Of a stretch of 64,000 bases of DNA, positions 34,915 through 43,403 are shown one piece after another. The number at the start of each line of letters is the position of its first letter. Within the stretch, counting starts at the first letter, position 1. This stretch comes from a virus. Both the position numbers and the translations under genes were made by a program. The notes beneath the pieces are model-generated. The model did no database searches. It was not told the DNA's origin and was given only the letters and a program-made list of their open reading frames with translations. Location: positions 1 through 64,000 of IMG/VR virus record IMGVR_UViG_3300025138_000035, one strand, 5' to 3'.

Positions 34915-34964
34915 ATTACTTGAGTAAACGATAAATAAATAATAACAGAGAAAAAAGAAAAATT

Positions 34965-35825
34965 ATGGCAAATGCATTAGACGCGGTATTAGCTCAGTAT
35001 GAGCAGAATACCTCAAAATCAAACACAGGAAGACAATCTATCTCTCAAGAAGATAGGTTAAAACGTTATTTTACGACTTATTTACCAAAAGGTACAAGTT
35101 CGGGACAGAAAAGAGTACGTATACTACCAACACCTGATGGTTCATCACCTTTTAAGGAAGTGTGGTATCATGAGGTACAGATTGACGGTAAATGGACTAA
35201 ACTTTATGACCCAGGTAAAAATGACGGAGAACGTTCACCTCTTACTGAGGTTTACGAAGAACTAATCTCAACAGGTAAAGAATCTGATAAAGATTTAGCG
35301 AGACAATATCGTCCACGTAAATTTTACATTGTAAAACTTATCGACAGAGATAATGAGGACCACGGACCTAAATTTTGGAGATTTAAAGATAACTACAAAC
35401 AAGAAGGTATCTTAGATAAAATCATTCCGATTTGGAAAGCAAAAGGTGATGTAACCGATGCTAATGAGGGACGTGACTTGATGGTTGAACTATCAAAGGC
35501 GAAAACACCTAAAGGTATTGAGTACACTGTAGTACAAACGGTTATGTATGATGACCCGTGTGCTATTCATACAGACGAGTCTCAAATGAAAGAGTGGATG
35601 ACAAATGAGTTAACATGGCAAGATGTTTACGCACAGAAACCTGTAGAATATTTAGAGGCGATTGCGAGAGGTGAAACACCTGTATGGAGTACTGACTTAA
35701 AAAAGTATGTATATGGTGACGACTCTTCTGAAGTAGTATTAGGTGGTTCAAATGAATCAACTAAAACTGAAGGGACTACTGACCCACAATCAAAAATGGG
35801 TGTGGACACAGACTTACCATTTTAA
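34965..35825 (+). CDS. gp32: Single-stranded DNA-binding protein (gp32-like)
   Basis: 286 residues, near T4 gp32 (301). The core (FTTYLPKGTSSGQKRVRILP, FKEVWYHEVQI, PRKFYIVKLIDR, GPKFWRFKDNY) fits the gp32-type OB fold with aromatic DNA contacts. No zinc-binding Cys/His cluster is visible, unlike T4 gp32. The C-terminus ends in KMGVDTDLPF after an acidic, Ser/Thr-rich tail, like the DDDIPF tip by which bacterial SSB recruits partner proteins. First gene of the replication block; leader aaaaaagaaaaatt lacks a Shine-Dalgarno sequence. Confidence 0.85.
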   Translation: MANALDAVLAQYEQNTSKSNTGRQSISQEDRLKRYFTTYLPKGTSSGQKRVRILPTPDGSSPFKEVWYHEVQIDGKWTKLYDPGKNDGERSPLTEVYEELISTGKESDKDLARQYRPRKFYIVKLIDRDNEDHGPKFWRFKDNYKQEGILDKIIPIWKAKGDVTDANEGRDLMVELSKAKTPKGIEYTVVQTVMYDDPCAIHTDESQMKEWMTNELTWQDVYAQKPVEYLEAIARGETPVWSTDLKKYVYGDDSSEVVLGGSNESTKTEGTTDPQSKMGVDTDLPF

Positions 35826-35841
35826 TAACAACTAACATGAT

Positions 35842-35876
35842 GATGGTGACGACAGTTATGTTGTCACCATCTTTAT
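35842..35876 (+). terminator. Hairpin between the single-strand binding protein and UvsX genes
   Basis: 13-bp stem (35842-35854 with 35859-35871, one G-T pair) around a 4-nt loop, then ttt. Probably a partial terminator that makes single-strand binding protein more abundant than the downstream enzymes. Confidence 0.75.
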
Positions 35877-35890
35877 CAATTTAAAAAAAT

Positions 35891-36895
35891 ATGGCAATAA
35901 AGAAAAAAGATTTTAGTAGTATAAAGAAGAAATTTTCTACATCCGCAAAATACAAACCACAAAGGTTTTTTGATTTGGGTGAGGATTTCTTAGATGCCGT
36001 TGGATTACCTGGACCGGCAATAGGTCATTTAAATATGTTTTTAGGACATTCAGATACAGGTAAAACAACTGCATTAGTAAAGGCGGCAGTAGATGCCCAA
36101 AAAAAAGGTGTATTACCTGTATTCATTATTACAGAACAAAAATGGTCTTTTGAACACGCAAAACTTATGGGTTTCGAGTGTGATGAAGTGGTTGATGAAG
36201 AAACAGGTGAATTAGATTGGGATGGGTTCTTTATATTTAATAATAATTTTAATTATATAGAGCAAATAACTGACTATATTAATGAATTATTAGATGCACA
36301 AAATAAGGGTGAGTTAGAGTATGACTTACTTTTCTTATGGGACTCTGTAGGTTCAGTACCATGTAAAATGACATTTGATGGTAAAGGAGGTAAACAACAT
36401 AATGCTTCGACATTGGCGGATAAGATAGGAATGGGTATAAACCAAAGAATATCGGGTTCACGTAAAGCTGACTCAAAGTATGAGAATACTTTATTAATTG
36501 TTAATCAACCGTGGGTTGCGTTACCTGACTCACCATTTGGTCAACCTAAAATTAAAGCTAAGGGAGGTGAATCAATATGGTTAAATTCATCTTTAGTGTT
36601 TCTATTTGGTAATCAGAAAAACGCAGGAACAACAACTATAGCGGCAGTTAAGAACAAAAGAAAAGTAAAGTTCGCGTCCAGAACAAAAATATCAGTAATG
36701 AAAAATCACATTAATGGATTAGGATATGCTGATGGAAAAATAATTGTAACACCTCACGGATTCATAGCGGGCAAAGAGAGTACTGAGGAAAAAAAATCAA
36801 TTGAAAAATACAAAAGTGAGCAATCTGAGTATTGGAAAAAAGTTATCGGAGTTGAAGGTGACTTTAAGTTAGAGGAAGAAAAACAAGAAGTGTAA
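35891..36895 (+). CDS. uvsX: UvsX, RecA-like recombinase
   Basis: 334 residues, slightly shorter than T4 UvsX (about 390). Walker A is GHSDTGKTT (52-60) and Walker B is LLFLWDSVG (Asp151). The following region (HNASTLADKIGMGINQRISG, ENTLLIVNQPW, KAKGGESIWLNSSLVF) covers the DNA-binding loops of the RecA fold. It catalyses strand exchange for recombination-dependent replication and repair. Next to single-strand binding protein and FEN-type nuclease genes, as in other T4-like genomes. Confidence 0.92.
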   Translation: MAIKKKDFSSIKKKFSTSAKYKPQRFFDLGEDFLDAVGLPGPAIGHLNMFLGHSDTGKTTALVKAAVDAQKKGVLPVFIITEQKWSFEHAKLMGFECDEVVDEETGELDWDGFFIFNNNFNYIEQITDYINELLDAQNKGELEYDLLFLWDSVGSVPCKMTFDGKGGKQHNASTLADKIGMGINQRISGSRKADSKYENTLLIVNQPWVALPDSPFGQPKIKAKGGESIWLNSSLVFLFGNQKNAGTTTIAAVKNKRKVKFASRTKISVMKNHINGLGYADGKIIVTPHGFIAGKESTEEKKSIEKYKSEQSEYWKKVIGVEGDFKLEEEKQEV

Positions 36896-36913
36896 CAATT
36901 TAACACAAATAAA

Positions 36914-37930
36914 GTGGTTAAAACATTATTAATTGACGGAAATAATTTATTTAAAATAGGTTTTCATGGAGTTAGAGATTTCTACCATGAGGGTAAACAT
37001 ATTGGAGGTATCTACCATTTTGTCAACACAATTAAAAAGTTTCTTAATGAACACAACCATGATAAGGTAATTGTGTTTTGGGATGGGGAAAACAACTCGT
37101 ACCAAAGAAAACTTATTTCACCAGATTATAAGGGTAATCGTAAGCAAACATTAAACGATGCAAAAAAAGAATCGTTTGAGTGGCAAGTACAACAAGTTAA
37201 AGCATATCTTGAAGAAATGTTTATCAGACAAGTTTCTGTTAAAAACACTGAAAGTGATGATTTAATCGCATATTATTGTCACATATCTGAGAATGAGTAT
37301 AAGACTATCTATTCTTCAGATAAGGACCTCACACAACTTATCTCTGATAAAGTAGAAGTGTACCAACCCATGAAGAAGATAACTCTTAAAAATGGAGATT
37401 TGGTACCTTTAAAGGAAATATCTATCCCGCATGCAAACATATCAACATTTAAAATTATATCTGGCGATAAATCAGATAATATTGATGGTATTCGATACAT
37501 GGGTGAAAAAACATTTGTTAAGTTATTTCCTGAAATAGTTGATAGTGTCATAACTATTGATGATATTTTAAAACGTGCGGAGGAACTACATAAAAATGAT
37601 AAAGACAATCGAGCTTTACAAAATTTACTCTCAGGTAAAACTAAAAGAGGAATTTATGGTGAAGAATTTTTTATAATTAATAAAAAACTCGTAGATTTGT
37701 CTCAACCATTAATTACTGAGGACTCAAAAGAAATTATAAAACAGTACCATACAGAAAATTTAGACCCTGATGGTAGAGGTTATAAAAATTTAATGAGGAT
37801 GATGATGAAAGATGGAATTTTTAAGTATCTACCAAAACATGACAACGCGTGGGTTGAATTTTTAACCCCCTTTATGAAATTAACAAGAAAAGAAAAAAGA
37901 AGATTTAAAACTAAAAAACGTTTAATATGA
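36914..37930 (+). CDS. rnh: FEN-type 5'-3' exonuclease (T4 RNase H-like)
   Basis: 338 residues from a GTG start (the upstream UvsX stop lies 19 nt before). Acidic active-site residues of the FEN family are all visible: LLIDGNN (Asp8), VIVFWDGENNSYQ (Asp58), NTESDDLIAYY, YSSDKDLTQL and the helix-hairpin-helix entry ISGDKSDNIDGI. It removes RNA primers and flaps from lagging-strand fragments. The C-terminus is strongly basic (RKEKRRFKTKKR), probably for DNA binding. It overlaps the next gene by 4 nt. Confidence 0.9.
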   Translation: MVKTLLIDGNNLFKIGFHGVRDFYHEGKHIGGIYHFVNTIKKFLNEHNHDKVIVFWDGENNSYQRKLISPDYKGNRKQTLNDAKKESFEWQVQQVKAYLEEMFIRQVSVKNTESDDLIAYYCHISENEYKTIYSSDKDLTQLISDKVEVYQPMKKITLKNGDLVPLKEISIPHANISTFKIISGDKSDNIDGIRYMGEKTFVKLFPEIVDSVITIDDILKRAEELHKNDKDNRALQNLLSGKTKRGIYGEEFFIINKKLVDLSQPLITEDSKEIIKQYHTENLDPDGRGYKNLMRMMMKDGIFKYLPKHDNAWVEFLTPFMKLTRKEKRRFKTKKRLI

Positions 37931-38391
37931 AAGAAAAAATAGAAACAACCAAATTAGAGTTCTTAATGACTCTAAACAACAACTTTGTTGTACAAAGGTA
38001 TTTTAATGTCAGGGGTTATAATCCTAAGGCGAGGGGAAGTGTTGAACTTTATGATGTAATCAAGGGATTCTCTGAAATAATTCAAGAGGACTTGAAGGTT
38101 AAATCATCTGACTACCTTACGGAAAACATGGGTCAAATTATAAACAACCCCGAACTTTTAGAAACTTCAAATACTGAAGGCGATGAGAATTTTAACCTAT
38201 ACCTTAAGATAGGAGATGAGACAATTTGTCATAGAATTTGGGACGCTAAATTATACCCACCAAAGACTAGATACACTGTGGATGTACGCCCACACCTAAA
38301 AAAGTTACTTCGTAACTTAACTGACACTTTCTCAAGTGAAAATTTAACTTACAAGTACTTGGGGCATTCACTAGTTTACCCATATTTATAA
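37927..38391 (+). CDS. Conserved replication-block protein, unknown
   Basis: 154 residues. Predicted helical N-terminal half (TTKLEFLMTLNNNFVVQRYF), then a strand-rich part (FNLYLKIGDETICHRIWDAKLYPPKTRYTVDVRPHLKKLLRNL). No metal or nucleotide-binding motif. It overlaps the FEN nuclease gene by 4 nt and precedes the helicase gene, the place where T4 relatives encode small replication accessory factors. A helicase loader is possible; no sequence match supports it. Confidence 0.6.
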   Translation: MKEKIETTKLEFLMTLNNNFVVQRYFNVRGYNPKARGSVELYDVIKGFSEIIQEDLKVKSSDYLTENMGQIINNPELLETSNTEGDENFNLYLKIGDETICHRIWDAKLYPPKTRYTVDVRPHLKKLLRNLTDTFSSENLTYKYLGHSLVYPYL

Positions 38392-38422
38392 TTTACAAAC
38401 ACAGATTAAAACTCAATAAAAT

Positions 38423-39802
38423 ATGTCAAAAGAAAAGAATTTTGGTTACCTCGGTAATACATTTCAACTACAAATACTTAACAATATTATCCTTTATAAG
38501 GATTTTGCAAGTTCTATTGTTGATGTGTTGGAACCTAAGTACTTTGACAATCAATATTTTAAGTTAATTATGCAGATGACCAAGGAGTATTATCACAAAT
38601 ATGAACACGCTCCTTCATTCTCAACACTTGAACAAATTACTAAATCTGAGGTTACATCACCTATGGCTCAAAAAATGGTCTTAGACATGATAACTCAGGT
38701 AGTTGATGCCCCTGAAGATGGGTATCAGTATGTTCAAGAAAAGGCTTTAAAGTTCTGTAAACAACAAGAGTTACAGAAAGTAATGTCAAAAGCTCAAAAA
38801 ATTATCGACAAAGGTGATTTTGAATCTTATGACCATTTAGAAGAAATGGTTAGAGAGGCGTTACAAGTTGGGGAAGTAGATACGGGAACTGCGGATGTAT
38901 TTTTTAATTTAGACGAGGTATTAGATGATGACTTCAGACATCCAATTCCTATCGGTATAACAGGTATTGATAATCTACTAAAAGGTGGATTAGCAAAAGG
39001 TGAAATTGGTGTTATTTTAGCACCGACAGGTGTAGGTAAAACTACAGTTCTTAGTAAAATTGCAAATAATGCGTTTAACTTAGGTTATAACGTATTACAA
39101 ATATTTTTTGAGGATAACCCTAAAATTATACAAAGAAAACATTTCACTATGTGGACAAAAATCGCACCTGATAATTTGTCAGTACAAAGAGAAGAGGTTT
39201 TAGAAAAAGTTAGACAAATTAAAGAAAATGCACCTAACAGACTTATACTAAAAAAATTACCTTCAGATACATTAACGATGAATCAGATAAAGAATCAAAT
39301 ACGTAAAATGGTTGCTGAAGGAATTAAAATAGATTTAGTTGTAGTTGATTATATTGACTGTATCGTTCCTGATAAAAATTTAGGGGACGAATGGAAAAGT
39401 GAAGGTTCAGTTATGAGAGGGTTTGAATCTATGTGTCATGAATTAGATATTGCTGGTTGGACGGCTACCCAAGGGAATCGTTCCTCAATATCTTCTGAAG
39501 TTGTAACCACAGACCAAATGGGTGGTTCAATTAAAAAGGCCCAAGTAGGTCACGTTATTATTTCTATCGCTAAATCCCTACAGCAGAAAGAAATGAATTT
39601 AGCAACAATAGCTATTACCAAATCAAGAATTGGTAAAGATGGTATTGTATTTGAAAATTGCAAATTCGATAACGAAATGATAGAAATTGATACGGATAGT
39701 AGTGTAACCTTCTTAGGTATGGAAGAACAAAAAGAAGAGAAAAACAAAGTACGTATTCAAGAACTACTACAAAAGAGAAAACAAAGGGAAAGTAAAATAT
39801 AA
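38423..39802 (+). CDS. gp41: Replicative DNA helicase, DnaB/gp41-like
   Basis: 459 residues, close to T4 gp41 (475). The N-terminal 150 residues are helical (primase-contact domain). The RecA-type motor starts at about 175 (IPIGITGIDNLLKGGLAKGE), with Walker A APTGVGKTT (200-208) and Walker B LVVVDYIDCI. ATQGNRSS and later SIAKSLQQKEM match DnaB motifs 3 and 4. It unwinds the fork ahead of the polymerase as a hexameric ring. The gap to the next gene is 22 nt, without a promoter-like box. Confidence 0.93.
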   Translation: MSKEKNFGYLGNTFQLQILNNIILYKDFASSIVDVLEPKYFDNQYFKLIMQMTKEYYHKYEHAPSFSTLEQITKSEVTSPMAQKMVLDMITQVVDAPEDGYQYVQEKALKFCKQQELQKVMSKAQKIIDKGDFESYDHLEEMVREALQVGEVDTGTADVFFNLDEVLDDDFRHPIPIGITGIDNLLKGGLAKGEIGVILAPTGVGKTTVLSKIANNAFNLGYNVLQIFFEDNPKIIQRKHFTMWTKIAPDNLSVQREEVLEKVRQIKENAPNRLILKKLPSDTLTMNQIKNQIRKMVAEGIKIDLVVVDYIDCIVPDKNLGDEWKSEGSVMRGFESMCHELDIAGWTATQGNRSSISSEVVTTDQMGGSIKKAQVGHVIISIAKSLQQKEMNLATIAITKSRIGKDGIVFENCKFDNEMIEIDTDSSVTFLGMEEQKEEKNKVRIQELLQKRKQRESKI

Positions 39803-39824
39803 AATTTTTTAAAAACAATAGTAT

Positions 39825-41105
39825 ATGGACAATCTAATTGATAGTGTCACTAAAGACATTCGTTATGTAATAAAGAGAAGTGGAGATAAAGTGGTTTTTA
39901 AATCTGAAAAGATTGAAATGGCCATTTTAAACGCGATGAAAAGTATAGATAAAGTAGATGAGGGTATGGCTGAAAAAATAGCTAGACTCACAACTAAAGG
40001 ACTTTTTAGAGGTAATAAAGAAAGAATTCCTAATGTGGATGAGATTCATGATATGGTAGAGAATAAATTGATGGATAATGGATTAAATGATGTAGCAAAA
40101 GAATATATTATTTATCGTTCTAAAAATCGACCTAACATTTTTTCAAAAAGAACTAATCTTAAACCTTATGAGTACCCAAATTTAAATGAATATGTGGACG
40201 CAATTAGACACTCCTATTGGGTACACACAGAATTTAATTATACGTCTGATATCCAAGACTATAAAGTACATTTAAATGAAAAAGAAAAATCTGCAGTTGA
40301 AAGAGCGATGTTAGCGATTTCACAAATTGAAGTTGCAGTTAAATCATTTTGGGGTGACATTTATAAAAGAATGCCAAAACCTGAAATTGGTAATGTAGGT
40401 GCTACATTTGCCGAATCGGAAGTGAGACATGCGGACGCTTACTCACACCTAATCCAATTATTAGGGCTTAATGGTGAATTTGAAAATTTGTTAGAAGTTC
40501 CACAAGTGAGAAGAAGAATTAAATACTTAGAAAAGGCTATCTCAAACTCTAAATCGGTCGATGATAAAGAATACTTTGAGTCTATAGTGTTATTCTCAAT
40601 GTTTGTTGAAAACGTATCACTATTTTCACAATTTTTAGTTATTATGTCATTTAATAAACATAAAAATAAATTAAAAGGTATTAGTAACGCGGTTGAGGCA
40701 ACATCTAAAGAAGAGAATATTCATGCTGAATTTGGGTTTGAATTAGTTAATTTAATTAAAAAAGAAAATCCTGATTGGTGGACACCACAATTAGTTGAAG
40801 ATTTAGTGATAGCGACTAAAGAGGCTTATGAGGCGGAGACTGAAGTAGTTAATTGGATTTTCGAAAAAGGCGATTTAGAATTTTTAACTAAAAAACAAAC
40901 AATGGAGTTCATTAAACATAGATTTAATGTATCTTTGAACTCTATAGGTGTTGATAGTATTTTTGAAATTAATCAAACACTATTGGAAACAACTGAGTGG
41001 TTTGATGATGAAATTCTAACTACAAAACATACTGACTTTTTTAATAAAAGAAGTATAAATTACAGTAAAAAACAGAAATCGATAACATCTAACGATTTAT
41101 TTTAA
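39825..41105 (+). CDS. nrdB: Ribonucleotide reductase small subunit NrdB with N-terminal ATP-cone
   Basis: 426 residues, about 50-90 longer than a usual NrdB. Residues 10-105 (YVIKRSGDKVVFKSEKIEMA, VDEIHDMVENKLMDNG, AKEYIIYRSKNRP) form an ATP-cone, the allosteric dATP/ATP switch that normally sits on NrdA. The rest is the ferritin-like radical subunit: ISQIEVAVKSFW, EVRHADAYSHL (Glu, His and the radical tyrosine), FVENVSLF, and KEENIHAEFG. Cones on NrdB are known from Bacteroidota such as Leeuwenhoekiella. NrdA downstream lacks one. It supplies the tyrosyl radical for deoxynucleotide synthesis. Confidence 0.93.
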   Translation: MDNLIDSVTKDIRYVIKRSGDKVVFKSEKIEMAILNAMKSIDKVDEGMAEKIARLTTKGLFRGNKERIPNVDEIHDMVENKLMDNGLNDVAKEYIIYRSKNRPNIFSKRTNLKPYEYPNLNEYVDAIRHSYWVHTEFNYTSDIQDYKVHLNEKEKSAVERAMLAISQIEVAVKSFWGDIYKRMPKPEIGNVGATFAESEVRHADAYSHLIQLLGLNGEFENLLEVPQVRRRIKYLEKAISNSKSVDDKEYFESIVLFSMFVENVSLFSQFLVIMSFNKHKNKLKGISNAVEATSKEENIHAEFGFELVNLIKKENPDWWTPQLVEDLVIATKEAYEAETEVVNWIFEKGDLEFLTKKQTMEFIKHRFNVSLNSIGVDSIFEINQTLLETTEWFDDEILTTKHTDFFNKRSINYSKKQKSITSNDLF

Positions 41106-41130
41106 AAACAAACAATAATAAAACAATAAT

Positions 41131-42837
41131 ATGAAAAATAGAAAACCTTTTAATTGGATTAATGAAGAATCAATTACGTTTCTTCGTAGAGGTTATTTGA
41201 GTGAGGGTGAGGAACCTTTAGATAGAATAAAAACAATTGCAAAACACGCAGAAAAACTATTAGGTAAAGAAGGGTTCGCCGATAAATTTTACGAATATAT
41301 GAGTAAAGGATGGTATTCACTATCATCACCAGTATGGGCAAATTTCGGTAAAGTAAGAGGTCTACCCGTTAGTTGTTTTGGTTCTAATGTCAGCGATAGT
41401 ATAGAATCAATTCTATTTACTCAGGCTGAGGTTGGTGAGATGAGTAAAATGGGTGGAGGTACTTCAGGGTATTTCGGTAACATTCGTGGTCGTGGGGCTA
41501 AGATAACCGATAATGGACATGCGCCAGGAGCGGTTCATTTTATGAATCTTTTTCAGAGTGTAGTGGATAATATTTCACAAGGAGCAACACGTAGAGGTAG
41601 GTTCTCACCTTACTTACCTGTTGAACATCCCGACATTATGGAGTTTTTAGAGATTGGTACAGAAGGGGCTTCAATTCAAGATTTGACACATGCAGTGACC
41701 GTAACTGATAAATTCATGGAAGATATGATTGATGGAGATGACGATAAAAGAAAAGTGTGGGCAAAAGTAATTCAAAGAAGAGGTGAGATTGGTTATCCAT
41801 ATATTATGTTTCATGATACAATGAATAACAACGCACCTGACGTTTATCAAGATAAAGGGGCTAAGATATATAACTCCAATCTTTGTTCTGAAATTGCATT
41901 ACATAATTCTGAAGACGAATCATTTGTTTGTGTTTTGTCATCTATGAATGTACTTTATTATGATGAGTGGAAAGATACTGACGCTGTTGAAACTATGGTT
42001 TATTTTTTAGATGCTGTCGTTACTGAGTATTGTAATAAATTAGAGGAATTAAGAGACAACGGGACGAGAGAAGGTAAAATGGCGTTTTTATACATGGAAA
42101 AGGCTTATAACTTTGCTAAAAGACAAAGAGCTCTTGGTTTAGGTGTTTTAGGTTGGCATTCTCTTTTACAATCAAAAGGATTAGCGTTTGACACAAGAGA
42201 AACGGCTAAACTTAATGTTGAGGTGTTTAAAACCATTAAAGATAAATCATACAAGGCGTCAGAAGAATTGGCTAAAATATTTGGGGAACCAGAATATCTA
42301 AAAGGGTATGGTAGAAGAAATGTAACACTTAATGCAGTTGCACCAACTACTTCTTCAGCATTTATTCTTGGTCAAGTTTCACAATCTATTGAACCTATTT
42401 GGTCTAACTGTTACGTAAAAGACGTAGCGAAAATGAAGGTCACAATTAAAAATCCAGTATTAAAAGAATTGTTAAGTACTATGGATATGGATAATAAAGA
42501 TACGTGGGACAGTATTAAAAAGGGTGATGGTTCTGTACAACATTTAGATTTTTTAAGTGATGAACAAAAAGATGTTTTTAGAACATTTGCAGAAATTAAT
42601 CAATCTTCAATTATTAATCAAGCGGCAATCAGACAGGATTATATTGACCAATCACAATCATTAAATTTAATGGTGTCACCTGAAATGCCAACTAAAGATG
42701 TGAATAAACTACTTATTGACTCATGGAAATTAGGGGTAAAAACACTATACTATCAACATTCAATGAACTCAGCACAAGCATTTGCTAGAAAAAAATTAAA
42801 TTTAAATGATTTACAATGTGTTGCGTGTGAAGGTTAA
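41131..42837 (+). CDS. nrdA: Ribonucleotide reductase large subunit NrdA (class I), no ATP-cone
   Basis: 568 residues; E. coli NrdA has 761. The missing N-terminal part is the ATP-cone, which is on NrdB here. Active-site parts are present: LPVSCFG (redox Cys), NLCSEIAL (NxCxE catalytic triad), VCVLSSMN (second redox Cys), TLYYQHSMNSAQ (tyrosine pair for radical transfer) and the C-terminal CVAC pair that is reduced by thioredoxin or glutaredoxin. It reduces ribonucleoside diphosphates. It follows nrdB by 25 nt and ends before a terminator. Confidence 0.95.
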   Translation: MKNRKPFNWINEESITFLRRGYLSEGEEPLDRIKTIAKHAEKLLGKEGFADKFYEYMSKGWYSLSSPVWANFGKVRGLPVSCFGSNVSDSIESILFTQAEVGEMSKMGGGTSGYFGNIRGRGAKITDNGHAPGAVHFMNLFQSVVDNISQGATRRGRFSPYLPVEHPDIMEFLEIGTEGASIQDLTHAVTVTDKFMEDMIDGDDDKRKVWAKVIQRRGEIGYPYIMFHDTMNNNAPDVYQDKGAKIYNSNLCSEIALHNSEDESFVCVLSSMNVLYYDEWKDTDAVETMVYFLDAVVTEYCNKLEELRDNGTREGKMAFLYMEKAYNFAKRQRALGLGVLGWHSLLQSKGLAFDTRETAKLNVEVFKTIKDKSYKASEELAKIFGEPEYLKGYGRRNVTLNAVAPTTSSAFILGQVSQSIEPIWSNCYVKDVAKMKVTIKNPVLKELLSTMDMDNKDTWDSIKKGDGSVQHLDFLSDEQKDVFRTFAEINQSSIINQAAIRQDYIDQSQSLNLMVSPEMPTKDVNKLLIDSWKLGVKTLYYQHSMNSAQAFARKKLNLNDLQCVACEG

Positions 42838-42862
42838 GGGATGAAATATATGTGTATTATGT

Positions 42863-42896
42863 AAAAAGGTTGGATTCGTCTAACCTTTTTTCTTTT
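42863..42896 (+). terminator. Intrinsic terminator after nrdA, with UUCG loop
   Basis: 12-bp stem (aaaaaggttgga with tctaaccttttt, one G-T pair) closed by a ttcg tetraloop and followed by a T-rich run. It marks the end of the replication and nucleotide block. Confidence 0.87.
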
Positions 42897-42923
42897 ATAT
42901 TTAGATAAAATAATCTGTGTTTA

Positions 42924-42931
42924 TATTTATG
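42924..42931 (+). promoter_or_regulatory. Late-box TATTTATG before gp25-like gene
   Basis: Last base differs from the common A/C. It lies 4 nt before the ATG at 42936, after the nrdA terminator. Confidence 0.35.
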
Positions 42932-42935
42932 AAAT

Positions 42936-43397
42936 ATGGCAGACGGTAAAACATACGGAGTATTTTTTCCATTTAGGGATAGTTTACAAGGAGACTACCT
43001 TAGATTGACTCAATCACCTAATGAGGAGATTAGGGCGGATTTACTACATTTAATATTAACTAGAAAGGGAAGTAGGTATTATTTACCCAATTTTGGTACT
43101 CGTATTTATGAGTTTATTTTTGAGCCAATGGATGGGCCTACGTTTGATGCCATTAAGGCGGATGTTAGACAAGCCGTAGATACATTTATACCTAATTTAC
43201 AAATAAATGATATAAGTATTAAACCATATGTCGAAACAGAGGCATTACCCGGAGAAATAAATTATGATGAATTAAGTGGACAAGTCTTTCGTGTGGCCAG
43301 TGATAGTGCTGTAGAGTACACCGCAAAACTAAGAATTGACTTTACTATTGTTAATGGTACATTTTCATCAAAAGATTTCGTGATTATAAATATTTAA
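42936..43397 (+). CDS. gp25: Baseplate wedge protein gp25-like
   Basis: 153 residues (T4 gp25 has 132). The core LLHLILTRKGSRYYLPNFGT followed by RIYEFIFEP and the helix TFDAIKADVRQAVDTFIPNLQI is typical of the gp25/lysozyme-like wedge fold. It links the sheath base to the wedge in contractile tails. First gene of the wedge block and 6 nt before the gp6-like gene, the same neighbour relation as in most contractile-tail systems. Confidence 0.9.
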   Translation: MADGKTYGVFFPFRDSLQGDYLRLTQSPNEEIRADLLHLILTRKGSRYYLPNFGTRIYEFIFEPMDGPTFDAIKADVRQAVDTFIPNLQINDISIKPYVETEALPGEINYDELSGQVFRVASDSAVEYTAKLRIDFTIVNGTFSSKDFVIINI

Positions 43398-43403
43398 TAG
43401 TAT

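Noticed and set aside
37927-38391. Assignment as T4 gp59 helicase loader
   Set aside because: Only gene position supports it; no sequence pattern could be matched.
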